A stretch of 64,000 bases of DNA from Lachnospiraceae bacterium (GTDB lineage Bacteria > Bacillota > Clostridia > Lachnospirales > Lachnospiraceae): contig CAAGDV010000038.1 of assembly GCA_900768755.1 (NCBI GenBank), positions 58,017 through 122,016 on the forward strand. The letters run 5' to 3'. Positions 8,129-16,837 of this stretch are shown here, piece after piece. Under the pieces are notes generated by a model. That model was given only the letters and a program-made list of their open reading frames with translations, ran no database searches and was not told the DNA's origin. The translations under genes and the position numbers were made by a program. Within the stretch, counting starts at the first letter, position 1, and every line of letters starts with the position of its first letter.

Positions 8129-9349
8129 CGACACGTTAAGAACATCCTGCGGGGCTGTTTCTGTGCCCGACCACAGCTCTTTACAGCCGTGCGGACCGTA
8201 TAACTCAAGGTCGGTAAAAGGAATCGAAATCTCCGAATCCCTGTCAGAGGTATTAAACACTGCGGCATAGGTTCCGCCAAGCGAGTCCGCTCCCGTCCAC
8301 AAGATATGTTCGGCACCGTCAATTTCCTTTCGCCATACAGGATGTGAATGTCTTACATTACTGTGCATGGCAATTATGTCCTGATTGCTAAGAAGCTTCA
8401 AAGTAAAATCATCAAATCCGGTCATGTCTCCGCCGATTATGAGAGGCGAGCGGAAAATGCTCCAGAGAGACATCATGGTAATCTGCTCATCCTCGGTAAA
8501 TCCGGTCCAATTATCTGCGGAATAATCCTGACGGATAGGCCCGATAGGAAGCATATCGGCGTCCGGCCAGTGACCGGCACCGGTGTGAACGCACCACTTC
8601 TCGGCACGCTCAAACATCTCGTACAAAAGCTTCCACTCATCCCAGAAATCGTCCGTAATACGCCACATATTGGAGGTCTGCTTATAAAGCTCTGCTTTCT
8701 CCAAAAGAGCCGGTCCCGGTGAAAGGCTTAAAATCATGTCGCGGCCGCAGTTTTTGACTGCGTCGCTCAACATCACAAGCTCTGCTTCCTCGTGAGGAAG
8801 CTCCCTGCAGATGTCATCGCACTTAATAAAATCAACGCCCCATGAAGCGTAGAGTTTCATTATGCTGTCGTAGTATTCGCGTGCTCCGGGTTTTGCGGAA
8901 TCCACACCGTACATATCAGTGTTCCATGCGCAGATGCTGGCTGTCTTGGCAATCTCCCTGGCGGTATGCGTGCTTCCGAGAATCGGAAGATTGGCGGATA
9001 CCGACTGTCTGGGAATTCCCCTCATGATATGTATGCCGAATTTGAGTCCGAGTGAATGGACATACTCAGCAAGAGGAGCAAAACCTTTTCCGCCCGCACT
9101 TGACGGAAAACGGTTAACTGCCGGAATTGCGCGACCGTATTCGTCAACGCACAAATCACAAAAAGGATGATACTCGTGGTTGGTTGCGCAGGGAGCATAC
9201 CATTGGATGTCAACTACTATGTATTCCCAACCGTATTTTTTCAGATTCGCGGCCATGTAGTCTGCGTTTGCGCGGACAATGTCCTCGGTAACAGCGGCAC
9301 CGTAGCAGTCCCAGCTGTTCCAGCCCATAGGCGCTGTAAGCTGTGTCAT
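8090..9349 (-). CDS. Alpha-galactosidase, glycoside hydrolase family 27
   Basis: 419 residues from the preferred ATG at 9349 (GGAGG then has a 9-base spacer); ATG 9355 is possible. It starts TAPMGWNSWDCYG, the GH27 hallmark. The nucleophile is D178 in FIKCDDI, matching the family's KYDN motif, and the acid/base is the second Asp of WRITDDFW. A C-terminal beta-sandwich follows the barrel. It removes terminal alpha-galactose, for example from galactomannan or raffinose oligosaccharides. There is no signal peptide, so it should act on imported sugars. It is a single gene on the minus strand, divergent from the zinc-ribbon gene. The Cys in the nucleophile motif, where Tyr is usual, is a small deviation. 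Confidence 0.9.
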   Translation of the reverse strand: MTQLTAPMGWNSWDCYGAAVTEDIVRANADYMAANLKKYGWEYIVVDIQWYAPCATNHEYHPFCDLCVDEYGRAIPAVNRFPSSAGGKGFAPLAEYVHSLGLKFGIHIMRGIPRQSVSANLPILGSTHTAREIAKTASICAWNTDMYGVDSAKPGAREYYDSIMKLYASWGVDFIKCDDICRELPHEEAELVMLSDAVKNCGRDMILSLSPGPALLEKAELYKQTSNMWRITDDFWDEWKLLYEMFERAEKWCVHTGAGHWPDADMLPIGPIRQDYSADNWTGFTEDEQITMMSLWSIFRSPLIIGGDMTGFDDFTLKLLSNQDIIAMHSNVRHSHPVWRKEIDGAEHILWTGADSLGGTYAAVFNTSDRDSEISIPFTDLELYGPHGCKELWSGTETAPQDVLNVSLRSHGAKVFHIS

Positions 9350-9514
9350 ATTCATATTCCTCCGTGTATTTTTGAGTATATTATCGCATACACAGATTAT
9401 AGAATAGTAACGGCGATTAGGCAATCAAAAAAATTAATAAAAATTTTATAATTAGTATATAGAATAATGCGGACGAAAAGTGTAATATATATACCATACC
9501 CACAGGAGGTTATT

Positions 9515-9985
9515 ATGCGTTTCAGAGACAGATTCTATAATTTTATGCGCGGCCGGTACGGAATGGATGAGTTTGGCCGCTTTTTGAATATCGTTGCGAT
9601 TGTTCTTGCCGTAATCGGTATTTTTGTAAAATATGTATGGATAGCGGCGTTTGCTGTGATAATATATTCGTATTTCCGAATTTTTTCCCGCAACTGTGCG
9701 GCAAGAAGTGCGGAGAACAGAAAGTACTGCTCAATAAGATACCGCGGCAGGCAGGGTAACTATGGTAACAACGGTTATTCCGGGTATGGCGCCGGCGGCG
9801 GGTATAACACCGGCAGCACGTGTTATGCGGATCTGACCCCGAAGCAGAAGAAAGCACTTGACCATAAGACCCACAGGATATTTAAATGCCCCAACTGTGC
9901 GCAGAAGGTAAGGGTTCCGAAGGGCAAAGGACGAATCAGCATACGCTGCCCGAAGTGCAGGATAGAATTTATTAAGAAGACTTGA
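9515..9985 (+). CDS. Membrane protein with C-terminal zinc ribbon
   Basis: 156 residues. Two hydrophobic segments at about 29-65 anchor the protein. A Gly/Tyr/Asn-rich linker follows, then a zinc ribbon of two CPxC pairs (CPNCAQKVRVPKGKGR, CPKC) near the C-terminus. AGGAGGT at 9504-9510 fixes ATG 9515. It lies 9 bases before a DUF5685 gene and close to a DnaJ-like gene, with all three in one direction. The Gly/Tyr-rich linkers in this protein and in the DnaJ-like protein suggest a shared membrane-associated role, but the function is unknown. Confidence 0.75.
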   Translation: MRFRDRFYNFMRGRYGMDEFGRFLNIVAIVLAVIGIFVKYVWIAAFAVIIYSYFRIFSRNCAARSAENRKYCSIRYRGRQGNYGNNGYSGYGAGGGYNTGSTCYADLTPKQKKALDHKTHRIFKCPNCAQKVRVPKGKGRISIRCPKCRIEFIKKT

Positions 9986-9994
9986 TGAGGTTAT

Positions 9995-10813
9995 ATGTTC
10001 GGATATATTACCATTAACAAGGACGAACTTAAGATAAAAGATTACAACCGCTACAGGGCGTTTTACTGCGGGGTGTGCCACAGTCTTCACCGTCTCTACG
10101 GAATAAGCGGACAGATGACTCTCAGCTATGACATGACATTTCTTGCAATACTGCTTTCTTCTCTGTACGAAGACGATTCACAGCCGGTTAAGAGAAGGTG
10201 CATACCGCATCCTGTTAAGGCTCACAATGCCATATCCAATGAATACACGGACTATGCGGCGTCAATGAATGTACTTCTCACATTTTATAAGATGAAGGAC
10301 GACTGGGAGGATGAGAGAAGCGTTAAAGGTGCAGCATTTATGAATATATTGCGGCGTGCGGCAGGGAAGGCCGGAAAGCTTTATCCTGCGCAGAAGGCAG
10401 CGATTGCACAATATATCGAAGAGCAGAAGATTTTGGAGCAGAGCAACGAGCCGGATGTCGAGAAGGCTGCCAATCCTACCGGGCGGATGCTCGCTGAGAT
10501 TTTTTGCTTCAGACAGGATGAATGGCGGCAGTATATGCAGATAATGGGCTACAATATCGGCAAATTCATCTACATAACGGATGCCTTTGACGACATAGAC
10601 AAGGATATTAAGAAACATAATTATAATCCGTTTTCACAGAGATCGGAAGAACTCAATGAGAAGGTTAAGGGAATGCTTACGCTGCTTGCGGCGGACTTTT
10701 CAAGGGCATTTGAGCGCCTGCCTATAATCGAAAATTCAGATATGCTGAGAAATATATTGTATTCCGGGGTATGGAACGGTTATAATGCTATTGTTGACAG
10801 GAGTAACAGATGA
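9995..10813 (+). CDS. DUF5685 family protein
   Basis: 272 residues, mostly helical. The N-terminus [20 protein letters not shown] with YCGVCHSL (CxxC) is the pattern I associate with the DUF5685 family, common in clostridia and of unknown function. It is predicted soluble. The stop overlaps the start of the DnaJ-like gene by 4 bases (ATGA), and the zinc-ribbon membrane protein is 9 bases upstream, so the three are one transcription unit. The paired cysteines could bind metal. Confidence 0.75.
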   Translation: MFGYITINKDELKIKDYNRYRAFYCGVCHSLHRLYGISGQMTLSYDMTFLAILLSSLYEDDSQPVKRRCIPHPVKAHNAISNEYTDYAASMNVLLTFYKMKDDWEDERSVKGAAFMNILRRAAGKAGKLYPAQKAAIAQYIEEQKILEQSNEPDVEKAANPTGRMLAEIFCFRQDEWRQYMQIMGYNIGKFIYITDAFDDIDKDIKKHNYNPFSQRSEELNEKVKGMLTLLAADFSRAFERLPIIENSDMLRNILYSGVWNGYNAIVDRSNR

Positions 10814-11466
10814 CAGATCCTTATTCAGTACTGGGAGTATCTCGCGATGCCGGTACAGATGAAATCAAAAAAGCATACAGAAAATTGAGCAGAATATACC
10901 ATCCCGATGCCAATATCAACAATCCGGACAAGGACAAGGCGGAGGAGAAATTTAAGCAGATTCAGGAAGCTTACAATCAGATAATGGATGAACGGGAACA
11001 CGGAGGCGGTCAGAGCAGCTATCAGAACGGATATGGCAACGGCTACGGCTACGGCGGTTTTGGCTCGTATTCCAATTCTTCGGGATACAGTTCTGACAGC
11101 ACCAGACTGAATGCGGCCATTAATTATATTAATTCCGGTCATTTTGCTGAGGCAATGAATGTGCTTGAGAGCATGGATGCTTCGGAACGCAATGCACGTT
11201 GGTATTATGTCCGCGCGCACGCCAATTACGGCATGGGCAATACCATCAACGCAACCCAGGATGCCAGGACGGCGGTCAATATGGAGCCCGGCAATTCCGA
11301 GTATGCGATGTTTCTCAACAATCTCGAGAACGGAGGAACATGGTACAGGAATATGGGCAGGACATATACGACTACCTCGTCCGGTTCGGGAAACTGCTGC
11401 GCGAGACTGCTCTGTCTGGAACTGTTATGTAACTGCTGTTGCTGCGGCGGCATGGGCGGCTTATAA
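10810..11466 (+). CDS. J-domain (DnaJ-like) protein with TPR and cysteine-rich tail
   Basis: 218 residues. Residues 1-65 are a J domain with the essential HPD tripeptide ([10 protein letters not shown]), which stimulates DnaK-type Hsp70 ATPase. A Gly/Tyr/Asn-rich linker (about 68-97) is followed by TPR-like helices (about 100-175). The C-terminus ends in eight cysteines within 17 residues ([19 protein letters not shown]), perhaps for metal binding or acylation. There is no DnaJ zinc finger, so this is a class C J protein. Its client is probably linked to the co-transcribed DUF5685 and zinc-ribbon proteins. A strong terminator follows. Confidence 0.85.
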   Translation: MTDPYSVLGVSRDAGTDEIKKAYRKLSRIYHPDANINNPDKDKAEEKFKQIQEAYNQIMDEREHGGGQSSYQNGYGNGYGYGGFGSYSNSSGYSSDSTRLNAAINYINSGHFAEAMNVLESMDASERNARWYYVRAHANYGMGNTINATQDARTAVNMEPGNSEYAMFLNNLENGGTWYRNMGRTYTTTSSGSGNCCARLLCLELLCNCCCCGGMGGL

Positions 11467-11475
11467 AGAGCCGGT

Positions 11476-11505
11476 AAGACACCTTGTCGATGGGTGTCTT
11501 TTTTT
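11476..11505 (+). terminator. Rho-independent terminator
   Basis: AAGACACC (11476-11483) pairs with GGTGTCTT (11493-11500), then a T-run. It ends the zinc-ribbon/DUF5685/DnaJ unit. Confidence 0.8.
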
Positions 11506-11546
11506 GCGCAAATTAGCGGTTGAATAAAAGATTGCGGAGTTATAAT

Positions 11547-12824
11547 ATGGAAAAAGAGACAGAATATATTTACGGAATCCCCAAATTTGCGGACAAATCC
11601 TCACAGGACAATGTAAAAGAGTTCATAAGGCGGCTTGGTGCACACACGGATGCAGGAATTATCCATGTTGCGGGCACCAACGGTAAGGGCTCCGTGTGCG
11701 CTTATCTTGACAGTATATTGAGGCATGCGGGCTATCGTGTGGGACTTTTTACTTCGCCCCATCTTGTGGTACTTAACGAGAGAATAGTAATTGACGGCCG
11801 GATGGTTTCGGATGAGGAGTTTTCCGAAGCGTTTGAGACCGCAAGGAAGGTTGCCTTAGAGATGGTTTCGGACGGTTTTGCACATCCGGCTTTTTTTGAA
11901 TTTCTTTTCGGAATGGGAATGTATATTTTTGCAAAAAAGAGTCTTGATTACATAATTCTCGAGACGGGGCTTGGCGGAAGGCTTGACGCCACCAATATTT
12001 TTGACAGCCCCAGGGCAACCGTAATAACCTCCATAAGCCTTGACCATACGGACATTCTGGGAGATACATATGAACAGATTGCCGCAGAGAAGGCGGGAAT
12101 AATCAAACACAATGTGCCCGTGATTTTTGCCGACAGGATGGAGACTGTGACCGGAGTGATAACAGACAGGGCGGCCGCTTTGGAGGCTCCGACTTATCCC
12201 GTGTCTGCTTCGGATGCGTCGGACATAGAGGTTTCCGATAAAAAGATTGATTTTTTGCTGCATAATAGGTATTATGATAATAAGCGGATTTGTGTGAATT
12301 CGCCGGGCATGTATCAGATTGAGAATGCTTCACTGGCAGCCGTGTGCGCGCATGTACTCGGAATTTCCGACGAGCATATCAGAACGGGAATTGCGGATAC
12401 CGGATGGCTGGGCCGGATGGATACCCTTAAGACAGGGGTGGTTGTTGACGGTGCACATAATGAGGACGGAATAAAGCTTTTTCTTCAGTCGGTGGCCGCC
12501 AATTCGTCCGATACAGGGCGCAATGCTTTGATGTTTTCTGCGGTGAAGGACAAGCATTACCGGGGAATGATCGGACAGATATGTGAAAGCGGACTTTTTG
12601 ATCGCATAATTATTACGCGGATTGATGATTCACGCGGATTGGATTGTTCTGTCATGCAGGAATGTTTTGCGGACGCGGGCAGTCAGGACTGCAGGATAAT
12701 TTCCGACACGAAGCAGGCGTACGCAGAATGTGTGCGTATGGTGCAGTCGGGTTATAATGTATATGTGTGCGGTTCATTGTATCTTGCGGGTCAGGTTATA
12801 AGTGCAGATAAGGAGTTAGTATGA
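11547..12824 (+). CDS. folC: Folylpolyglutamate synthase / dihydrofolate synthase
   Basis: 425 residues, the normal length of FolC. The ATP-binding loop is GTNGKGSVCAYL and the conserved segment is LGGRLDATN, with SISLDHTDILG just behind it. It adds glutamate to (dihydro)folates in the cytoplasm, retaining and activating folate cofactors. ATG 11547 follows a GGAG; the in-frame TTG at 11520 lies too close to the preceding terminator. The stop overlaps the ATG of a 46-residue gene (ATGA). Confidence 0.9.
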   Translation: MEKETEYIYGIPKFADKSSQDNVKEFIRRLGAHTDAGIIHVAGTNGKGSVCAYLDSILRHAGYRVGLFTSPHLVVLNERIVIDGRMVSDEEFSEAFETARKVALEMVSDGFAHPAFFEFLFGMGMYIFAKKSLDYIILETGLGGRLDATNIFDSPRATVITSISLDHTDILGDTYEQIAAEKAGIIKHNVPVIFADRMETVTGVITDRAAALEAPTYPVSASDASDIEVSDKKIDFLLHNRYYDNKRICVNSPGMYQIENASLAAVCAHVLGISDEHIRTGIADTGWLGRMDTLKTGVVVDGAHNEDGIKLFLQSVAANSSDTGRNALMFSAVKDKHYRGMIGQICESGLFDRIIITRIDDSRGLDCSVMQECFADAGSQDCRIISDTKQAYAECVRMVQSGYNVYVCGSLYLAGQVISADKELV

Positions 12825-12961
12825 TTAATTTTGATGAGGAAGTTAAGAAATTTCAGCCGAGCCTTGAGGTCGAGGAGGCCGAAGAGACGGGGTACGGCGC
12901 GGACGCGGTGGATGTTACTGCGGTTATTGACAGAATAGTAAAAGAAATCACTGATAAATAG
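12821..12961 (+). CDS. 46-residue acidic small protein, coupled to folC
   Basis: ATG 12821 overlaps the folC stop (ATGA) and is preceded by AAGGAG at 12810-12815, so translation is well supported. The product starts MINFDEEVKKFQPSLEVEEA and ends DRIVKEITDK, with 13 Asp/Glu residues and an amphipathic C-terminal helix. There is no signal peptide or cysteine. It fills the gap between folC and the TPR gene almost exactly, leaving 14 bases with a GGAG. Function is unknown; the length means automated pipelines may skip it. Confidence 0.75.
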   Translation: MINFDEEVKKFQPSLEVEEAEETGYGADAVDVTAVIDRIVKEITDK

Positions 12962-12975
12962 AACGGAGTTATCAC

Positions 12976-14349
12976 ATGAGGTGTTACAGATGCAACAGTG
13001 TGCTGTCGGACAGTGATTACTGTCTCAAATGCGGCGCGGATGTTTCTATATACAAAGTTGTTGTGAGAGCTTCCAACTCTCATTATAATGCAGGACTCGA
13101 GAAAGCCAGGGTGCGCGACCTTACGGGCGCAATCGGAGAGCTTAAGACAAGCCTTCAGCTTAACCGCAATAACATCAAGGCGAGAAATCTTTTGGGCCTA
13201 GTGTATTACGAAGTAGGCGAGGTTGCAATGGCTCTTTCCGAGTGGAAGATATGCCTTGAACTTAAGAAAGAACGCAATGTTGCGGAGGTCTACATCAAGA
13301 AAGTAAGAGCCAACCCCAACAAGCTTGAACTAGCGAATCAGTCGATTAAGAAGTACAATTTTTCGCTTGCAAAAGCCCGTCAGGGCGGTGACGATGTGGC
13401 AATCATCCAGCTCAAAAGAGTGGTCGCGGGTACGCCCAACTATGTCAAGGCGTCTCTTCTTCTGGCGTTACTGTACATGAAGAAGGGCAATGATGACCAT
13501 GCGGCAAAGCTTCTTGGCAAGGTCTTAAAAATTGACCGCAATAACACAACGGCGCTGCGTTATCTTAACGAGATGAACCGGTCCGTGGAAGTTTCGGCGC
13601 GCGGCGGGAATGTAAAAGGCTCGGACCGCAGAGGCTACCGCAAAGAATTGTCGGGCAACGATGTAATTCTTCCGAAGAATTCCTACAAGGAACCGTCGAG
13701 CGGTGTTTTGACGGTGGTATACATCCTTCTGGGAATTATTATTGGTGTGGCGTTAGTATGGTTCCTTGTGGTTCCGGCAAAGCTTCAGAGCGCGCAGCAC
13801 GCCAGCAATGAGGAGATTAAGAAGTACAGTGAGCAGTTGTCGTCATATTCGGTGGACATAACCAGACTTGAGAATATGAACAAAGAACTTTCGGACAATC
13901 TGCAGGCGGCGGAAAGCGACCTTGCAAGTCACGTTATCGATGCAAATCTTTATGAGAGCCTCGTAAAAGCCGTACTCGCATATATGGACAATGATTTTGA
14001 TGAGATGGTAAAGATTCTCGGCACCATTGATGTGACCAAGCTTCCTACCGACAGCGCAAAGAGCCTGTATACATCGCTTGAGGAGAGCAGTAACGGCGGT
14101 TCGAGAATGTACTATCTTGCCGGAGTCAACGCGTATAACCAGAACAATTATGTTGATGCCATAAAGTATCTTGAGAAAGCATATGAAGCCGACAAATCAT
14201 TTGTTGAGATATCATATTATCTCGCCAAATCATATATGGGAATCAATGATAAGGCAGGCGCACAGCAATATGTACTCGATGTAATTACGCGATTCCCTGA
14301 TTCACAGTATGTTGAGGAGATGCAGGCATTGGTAATACCAACTGAATGA
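12976..14349 (+). CDS. TPR-repeat membrane protein with N-terminal zinc ribbon
   Basis: 457 residues. An N-terminal zinc ribbon (CYRCNSVLSDSDYCLKCG) leads into TPR repeats (about 30-200). One membrane helix sits at about 247-270, then a coiled coil (about 275-320), then a second TPR block (about 325-450). TPR domains on both sides of the membrane suggest a scaffold linking cytoplasmic and external partners. It follows folC and the 46-residue gene and ends in a strong terminator. Specific partners cannot be inferred. Confidence 0.8.
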   Translation: MRCYRCNSVLSDSDYCLKCGADVSIYKVVVRASNSHYNAGLEKARVRDLTGAIGELKTSLQLNRNNIKARNLLGLVYYEVGEVAMALSEWKICLELKKERNVAEVYIKKVRANPNKLELANQSIKKYNFSLAKARQGGDDVAIIQLKRVVAGTPNYVKASLLLALLYMKKGNDDHAAKLLGKVLKIDRNNTTALRYLNEMNRSVEVSARGGNVKGSDRRGYRKELSGNDVILPKNSYKEPSSGVLTVVYILLGIIIGVALVWFLVVPAKLQSAQHASNEEIKKYSEQLSSYSVDITRLENMNKELSDNLQAAESDLASHVIDANLYESLVKAVLAYMDNDFDEMVKILGTIDVTKLPTDSAKSLYTSLEESSNGGSRMYYLAGVNAYNQNNYVDAIKYLEKAYEADKSFVEISYYLAKSYMGINDKAGAQQYVLDVITRFPDSQYVEEMQALVIPTE

Positions 14350-14384
14350 TGTTACTTAGGAATAGACCTCACAGGTATGTAATG

Positions 14385-14415
14385 TGGCGGAGCAGACAAT
14401 GCTCCGCCATTTTTT
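14385..14415 (+). terminator. Rho-independent terminator after the TPR gene
   Basis: TGGCGGAGCA (14385-14394), loop GACAA, TGCTCCGCCA (14400-14409), then six T. The stem is a perfect 10 bp. Confidence 0.9.
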
Positions 14416-14416
14416 A

Positions 14417-14623
14417 CTTTATAGGAAACTTCGTTCCTATAAAGCAAAAAATGCTCCGCGGGATGCGCACTCGCGCGAGACGAAAATTGTCGCAAGCGAC
14501 CGCGCTCGGCGCGGAGAATCTCGCAAGCGAGATTCTTTGTTCTCATCGCATAGCCTCACATGTGAAATTTGTCCTTACGGACATGGGGCTCGCGGGCGAA
14601 CAGGAGGAAATTAATTCCCTCCT
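14417..14623. repeat. Hairpin-dense intergenic stretch upstream of spoIIAA
   Basis: The 303-base gap before spoIIAA holds no convincing gene. It contains a perfect 11-bp hairpin (14417-14427/14434-14444, loop ACTTCG), GTCGC-AA-GCGAC (14489-14500), AGAATCTCGC-AA-GCGAGATTCT (14515-14536), and a near-palindrome around an AGGAGG (14602-14623, one mismatch). The repeated C-GCAAGC-G tips suggest a palindromic repeat family. Confidence 0.55.
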
Positions 14624-14652
14624 ATCCGATTTTTGCAGAAAGGAAAATTGAC

Positions 14653-15018
14653 ATGAGCAATGTGTGTACGACCAAAGACGATCTGATAATTGTCAGATTG
14701 AGAAATGATTTGGACCATCATGTTACGGAACAGATAAGGGATGAGATTGACAACACGATAATGCAGACAAAGATATTCCGGCTCGCATTTGATTTCCGGA
14801 ACGTGAACTTTATGGACAGCTCAGGGATAGGGCTGCTTATGGGAAGGTACAAAAAGATAAAGCCGGTGGGCGGGGAGATTTTTGTCTCGAATCTGAATCT
14901 TCAGATGAGACGGATATTCAATATTTTCGGACTTAGAAAAATAACCAGTGAAAACCGTCAGATAGACAGAATTGTTAACGAGGAGGATACATATGAACAG
15001 AGTAAAATTAATTTTTGA
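14653..15018 (+). CDS. spoIIAA: Anti-sigma F factor antagonist
   Basis: 121 residues, a STAS-domain protein. The phosphorylated serine lies in FMDSSGIGLLMGRY. In its dephosphorylated form SpoIIAA binds SpoIIAB and frees sigma F in the forespore. ATG 14653 sits behind AAAGGA. It is first in a classic spoIIAA-spoIIAB-sigF order, overlapping spoIIAB by 26 bases. Transcription should be under Spo0A/sigma H; an AGGAAAT at 14605-14611 is a possible -35 half-site but I cannot place a good -10. Confidence 0.93.
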   Translation: MSNVCTTKDDLIIVRLRNDLDHHVTEQIRDEIDNTIMQTKIFRLAFDFRNVNFMDSSGIGLLMGRYKKIKPVGGEIFVSNLNLQMRRIFNIFGLRKITSENRQIDRIVNEEDTYEQSKINF

Positions 15019-15418
15019 TGCGGTGTCGGAAAATGAGAGCCTGGCAAGGGTCTGCGTTGCAGCCATGGTATCGGAGCTTGACCCAACACTCGAGGAAATC
15101 TCAGATATCAAGACTGCGGTGTCGGAGGCTGTAACCAACAGCATAATACACGGATATGAGGAAAAAGGCGGAACAATAGAGCTTGAGGCTGTGATTGACG
15201 GCAATGAACTGACGGTGGTCGTGAGGGATTTCGGAAAGGGAATCCCGGATATTCCAAAGGCTATGGAGCCTCTCTTTTCGACAGGAAAAGATAAAGAGCG
15301 CTCAGGCATGGGCTTTACCTTCATGGAAGTCTTTATGGACGATTTGAAGGTCGAATCCGTTGTGTCGGAGGGAACAACGGTTACTATGAGAAAGAAAATA
15401 GGTGCAGTTACGGAATAG
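14993..15418 (+). CDS. spoIIAB: Anti-sigma F factor / SpoIIAA kinase
   Basis: 141 residues of the GHKL ATPase family. The N box is in AVSEAVTNSIIHGY, the G1 box in VVRDFGKGIPD and the G2 box near GMGFTFMEVF. It binds sigma F and phosphorylates SpoIIAA, keeping the early forespore programme off until septation. AGGAGG at 14981-14986 fixes ATG 14993, inside the end of spoIIAA. The order and overlaps match those of Bacillus and Clostridium. Confidence 0.93.
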   Translation: MNRVKLIFDAVSENESLARVCVAAMVSELDPTLEEISDIKTAVSEAVTNSIIHGYEEKGGTIELEAVIDGNELTVVVRDFGKGIPDIPKAMEPLFSTGKDKERSGMGFTFMEVFMDDLKVESVVSEGTTVTMRKKIGAVTE

Positions 15419-15432
15419 GCGGTGGTGTGATT

Positions 15433-16158
15433 ATGGATCATACCAAAGAGCTTATTTACAAAGCCCATGAAGGGGACCGCGCCGCCCGCGACATGCTGGT
15501 GACGGAAAATCTGGGCCTTGTATACAGCGTTGCAAAGCGATATCTGGGGCGCGGATATGACATGGAGGACATATCGCAGATAGGAACAATCGGACTGATA
15601 AAGGCAATCGACAATTTTGATTTGTCGCAGCCGGTCATGTTCAGCACATACGCCGTGCCGATGATAAGCGGGGAGATAAAGCGCTTTATACGCGATGACG
15701 GCCTTATAAAGGTGTCGCGTTCAATCAAAGAGAACGGCTGGAAAATAAAGCAGGCTTTTGACGAGATAACCAAAACAAAAGGCAGGGACGCAACGATTGA
15801 AGAGATATCCGAATATACCGGAATTGCCAAGGAGGATGTGGTACTTGCAACCTCGGCATCCAGGGAGGTGGAGTCAATATACCAGACGGTGTACAACAAC
15901 GACCAGAACTCGGTGTATCTGGTGGACAAGCTGGCCGCGGGCGAGGAGATTGCCGCGAGCGATGTTGTTTTGAACAAAATAGTTATCGAGAAGCTTTTGG
16001 ACGATTTGCCGGAAAACGAGCGTAAGCTTATTGTAATGCGGTATTTTGAAGACAAGACGCAGAGCGTTGTCGCGAAGGTCATGGGAATCTCACAGGTGCA
16101 GGTGTCGCGCCTTGAAAAAAAGATACTGCTCAATATGCGGAAAAACCTTGAAGTCTGA
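15433..16158 (+). CDS. sigF: RNA polymerase sigma-F factor
   Basis: 241 residues with sigma70 regions 2 (DMEDISQIGTIGLIKAIDNF), 3 and 4 (MRYFEDKTQSVVAKVMGISQ, VQVSRLEKKILLNMR). It is the early forespore sigma factor, controlled by the two genes upstream. ATG 15433 is preferred, with GGTGG seven bases before it; GTG 15427 in the same frame is possible. The spoVA genes, normally forespore-expressed, begin 52 bases downstream. Confidence 0.92.
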   Translation: MDHTKELIYKAHEGDRAARDMLVTENLGLVYSVAKRYLGRGYDMEDISQIGTIGLIKAIDNFDLSQPVMFSTYAVPMISGEIKRFIRDDGLIKVSRSIKENGWKIKQAFDEITKTKGRDATIEEISEYTGIAKEDVVLATSASREVESIYQTVYNNDQNSVYLVDKLAAGEEIAASDVVLNKIVIEKLLDDLPENERKLIVMRYFEDKTQSVVAKVMGISQVQVSRLEKKILLNMRKNLEV

Positions 16159-16210
16159 ATAAAAAACCCCAAATCATTCAACACTAGACAAAAATGGCAT
16201 GGAGTACGTT

Positions 16211-16837
16211 ATGAGTAAGGTTGTATATATAAGCATTCCCAGAAAAATAGAGTTATACAAGCGCCGGATTGTTTTGGGTGATATTATGTCCGTATGGTGT
16301 GCTGACGAGCATATCACGGCCAAAATCAAAACTCTGGCGCTTATTAATGTCCCGGATGTGCCCAGCAGAAGATATGTCTATTCCGTACTTGATATAATCA
16401 AAATGATTGAGACGGAATGTCAGAATGTCGAGGTCCAAAACATAGGCCAGACGGATTTTGTACTTGCTTACAAACGAAAGGACCCGCAAAAGAAAAGCAT
16501 CAGTCTGTTTATAAGGATACTGTTTGTATGTCTGGTGGTCTTCTTTGGCGGGGCGTTTGCAATCATGGCTTACGGAAACGACATTGATGTCAATTCGGTG
16601 TTGGAAGCACTGTGTATGATAATGACCGGCGATGACAGTTTTCTTACGGCAACGCAGATTGCCTACAGCGTAGGACTCTCGTCGGGAATTATTATTTTTT
16701 ATGACCATTTTGGACGCAGGAAGGCCAAAAAAGACCCTTCTCCCCTTGAGGTTGAGATGCGCCTGTACGAGGATGATATTGAGAACGCGCTGATAAAAGA
16801 AAGCATGAGAAAGGACAAGGAAATAGATGTGGATTAG
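16211..16837 (+). CDS. spoVAA: Stage V sporulation protein AA
   Basis: 208 residues. The N-terminus MSKVVYISIPRKIEL and two C-terminal membrane helices (about 97-120 and 150-172) match SpoVAA. SpoVA proteins carry dipicolinic acid into the forespore and release it at germination. ATG 16211 follows a GGAG at 16201-16204. It overlaps spoVAB by 11 bases. Confidence 0.88.
   Translation: MSKVVYISIPRKIELYKRRIVLGDIMSVWCADEHITAKIKTLALINVPDVPSRRYVYSVLDIIKMIETECQNVEVQNIGQTDFVLAYKRKDPQKKSISLFIRILFVCLVVFFGGAFAIMAYGNDIDVNSVLEALCMIMTGDDSFLTATQIAYSVGLSSGIIIFYDHFGRRKAKKDPSPLEVEMRLYEDDIENALIKESMRKDKEIDVD

Noticed and set aside
14346..14651. A 101-codon frame between the TPR gene and spoIIAA
   Set aside because: It runs through a perfect terminator and several hairpins, has an arginine/alanine-rich composition typical of non-coding GC-rich DNA, and has no good binding site.
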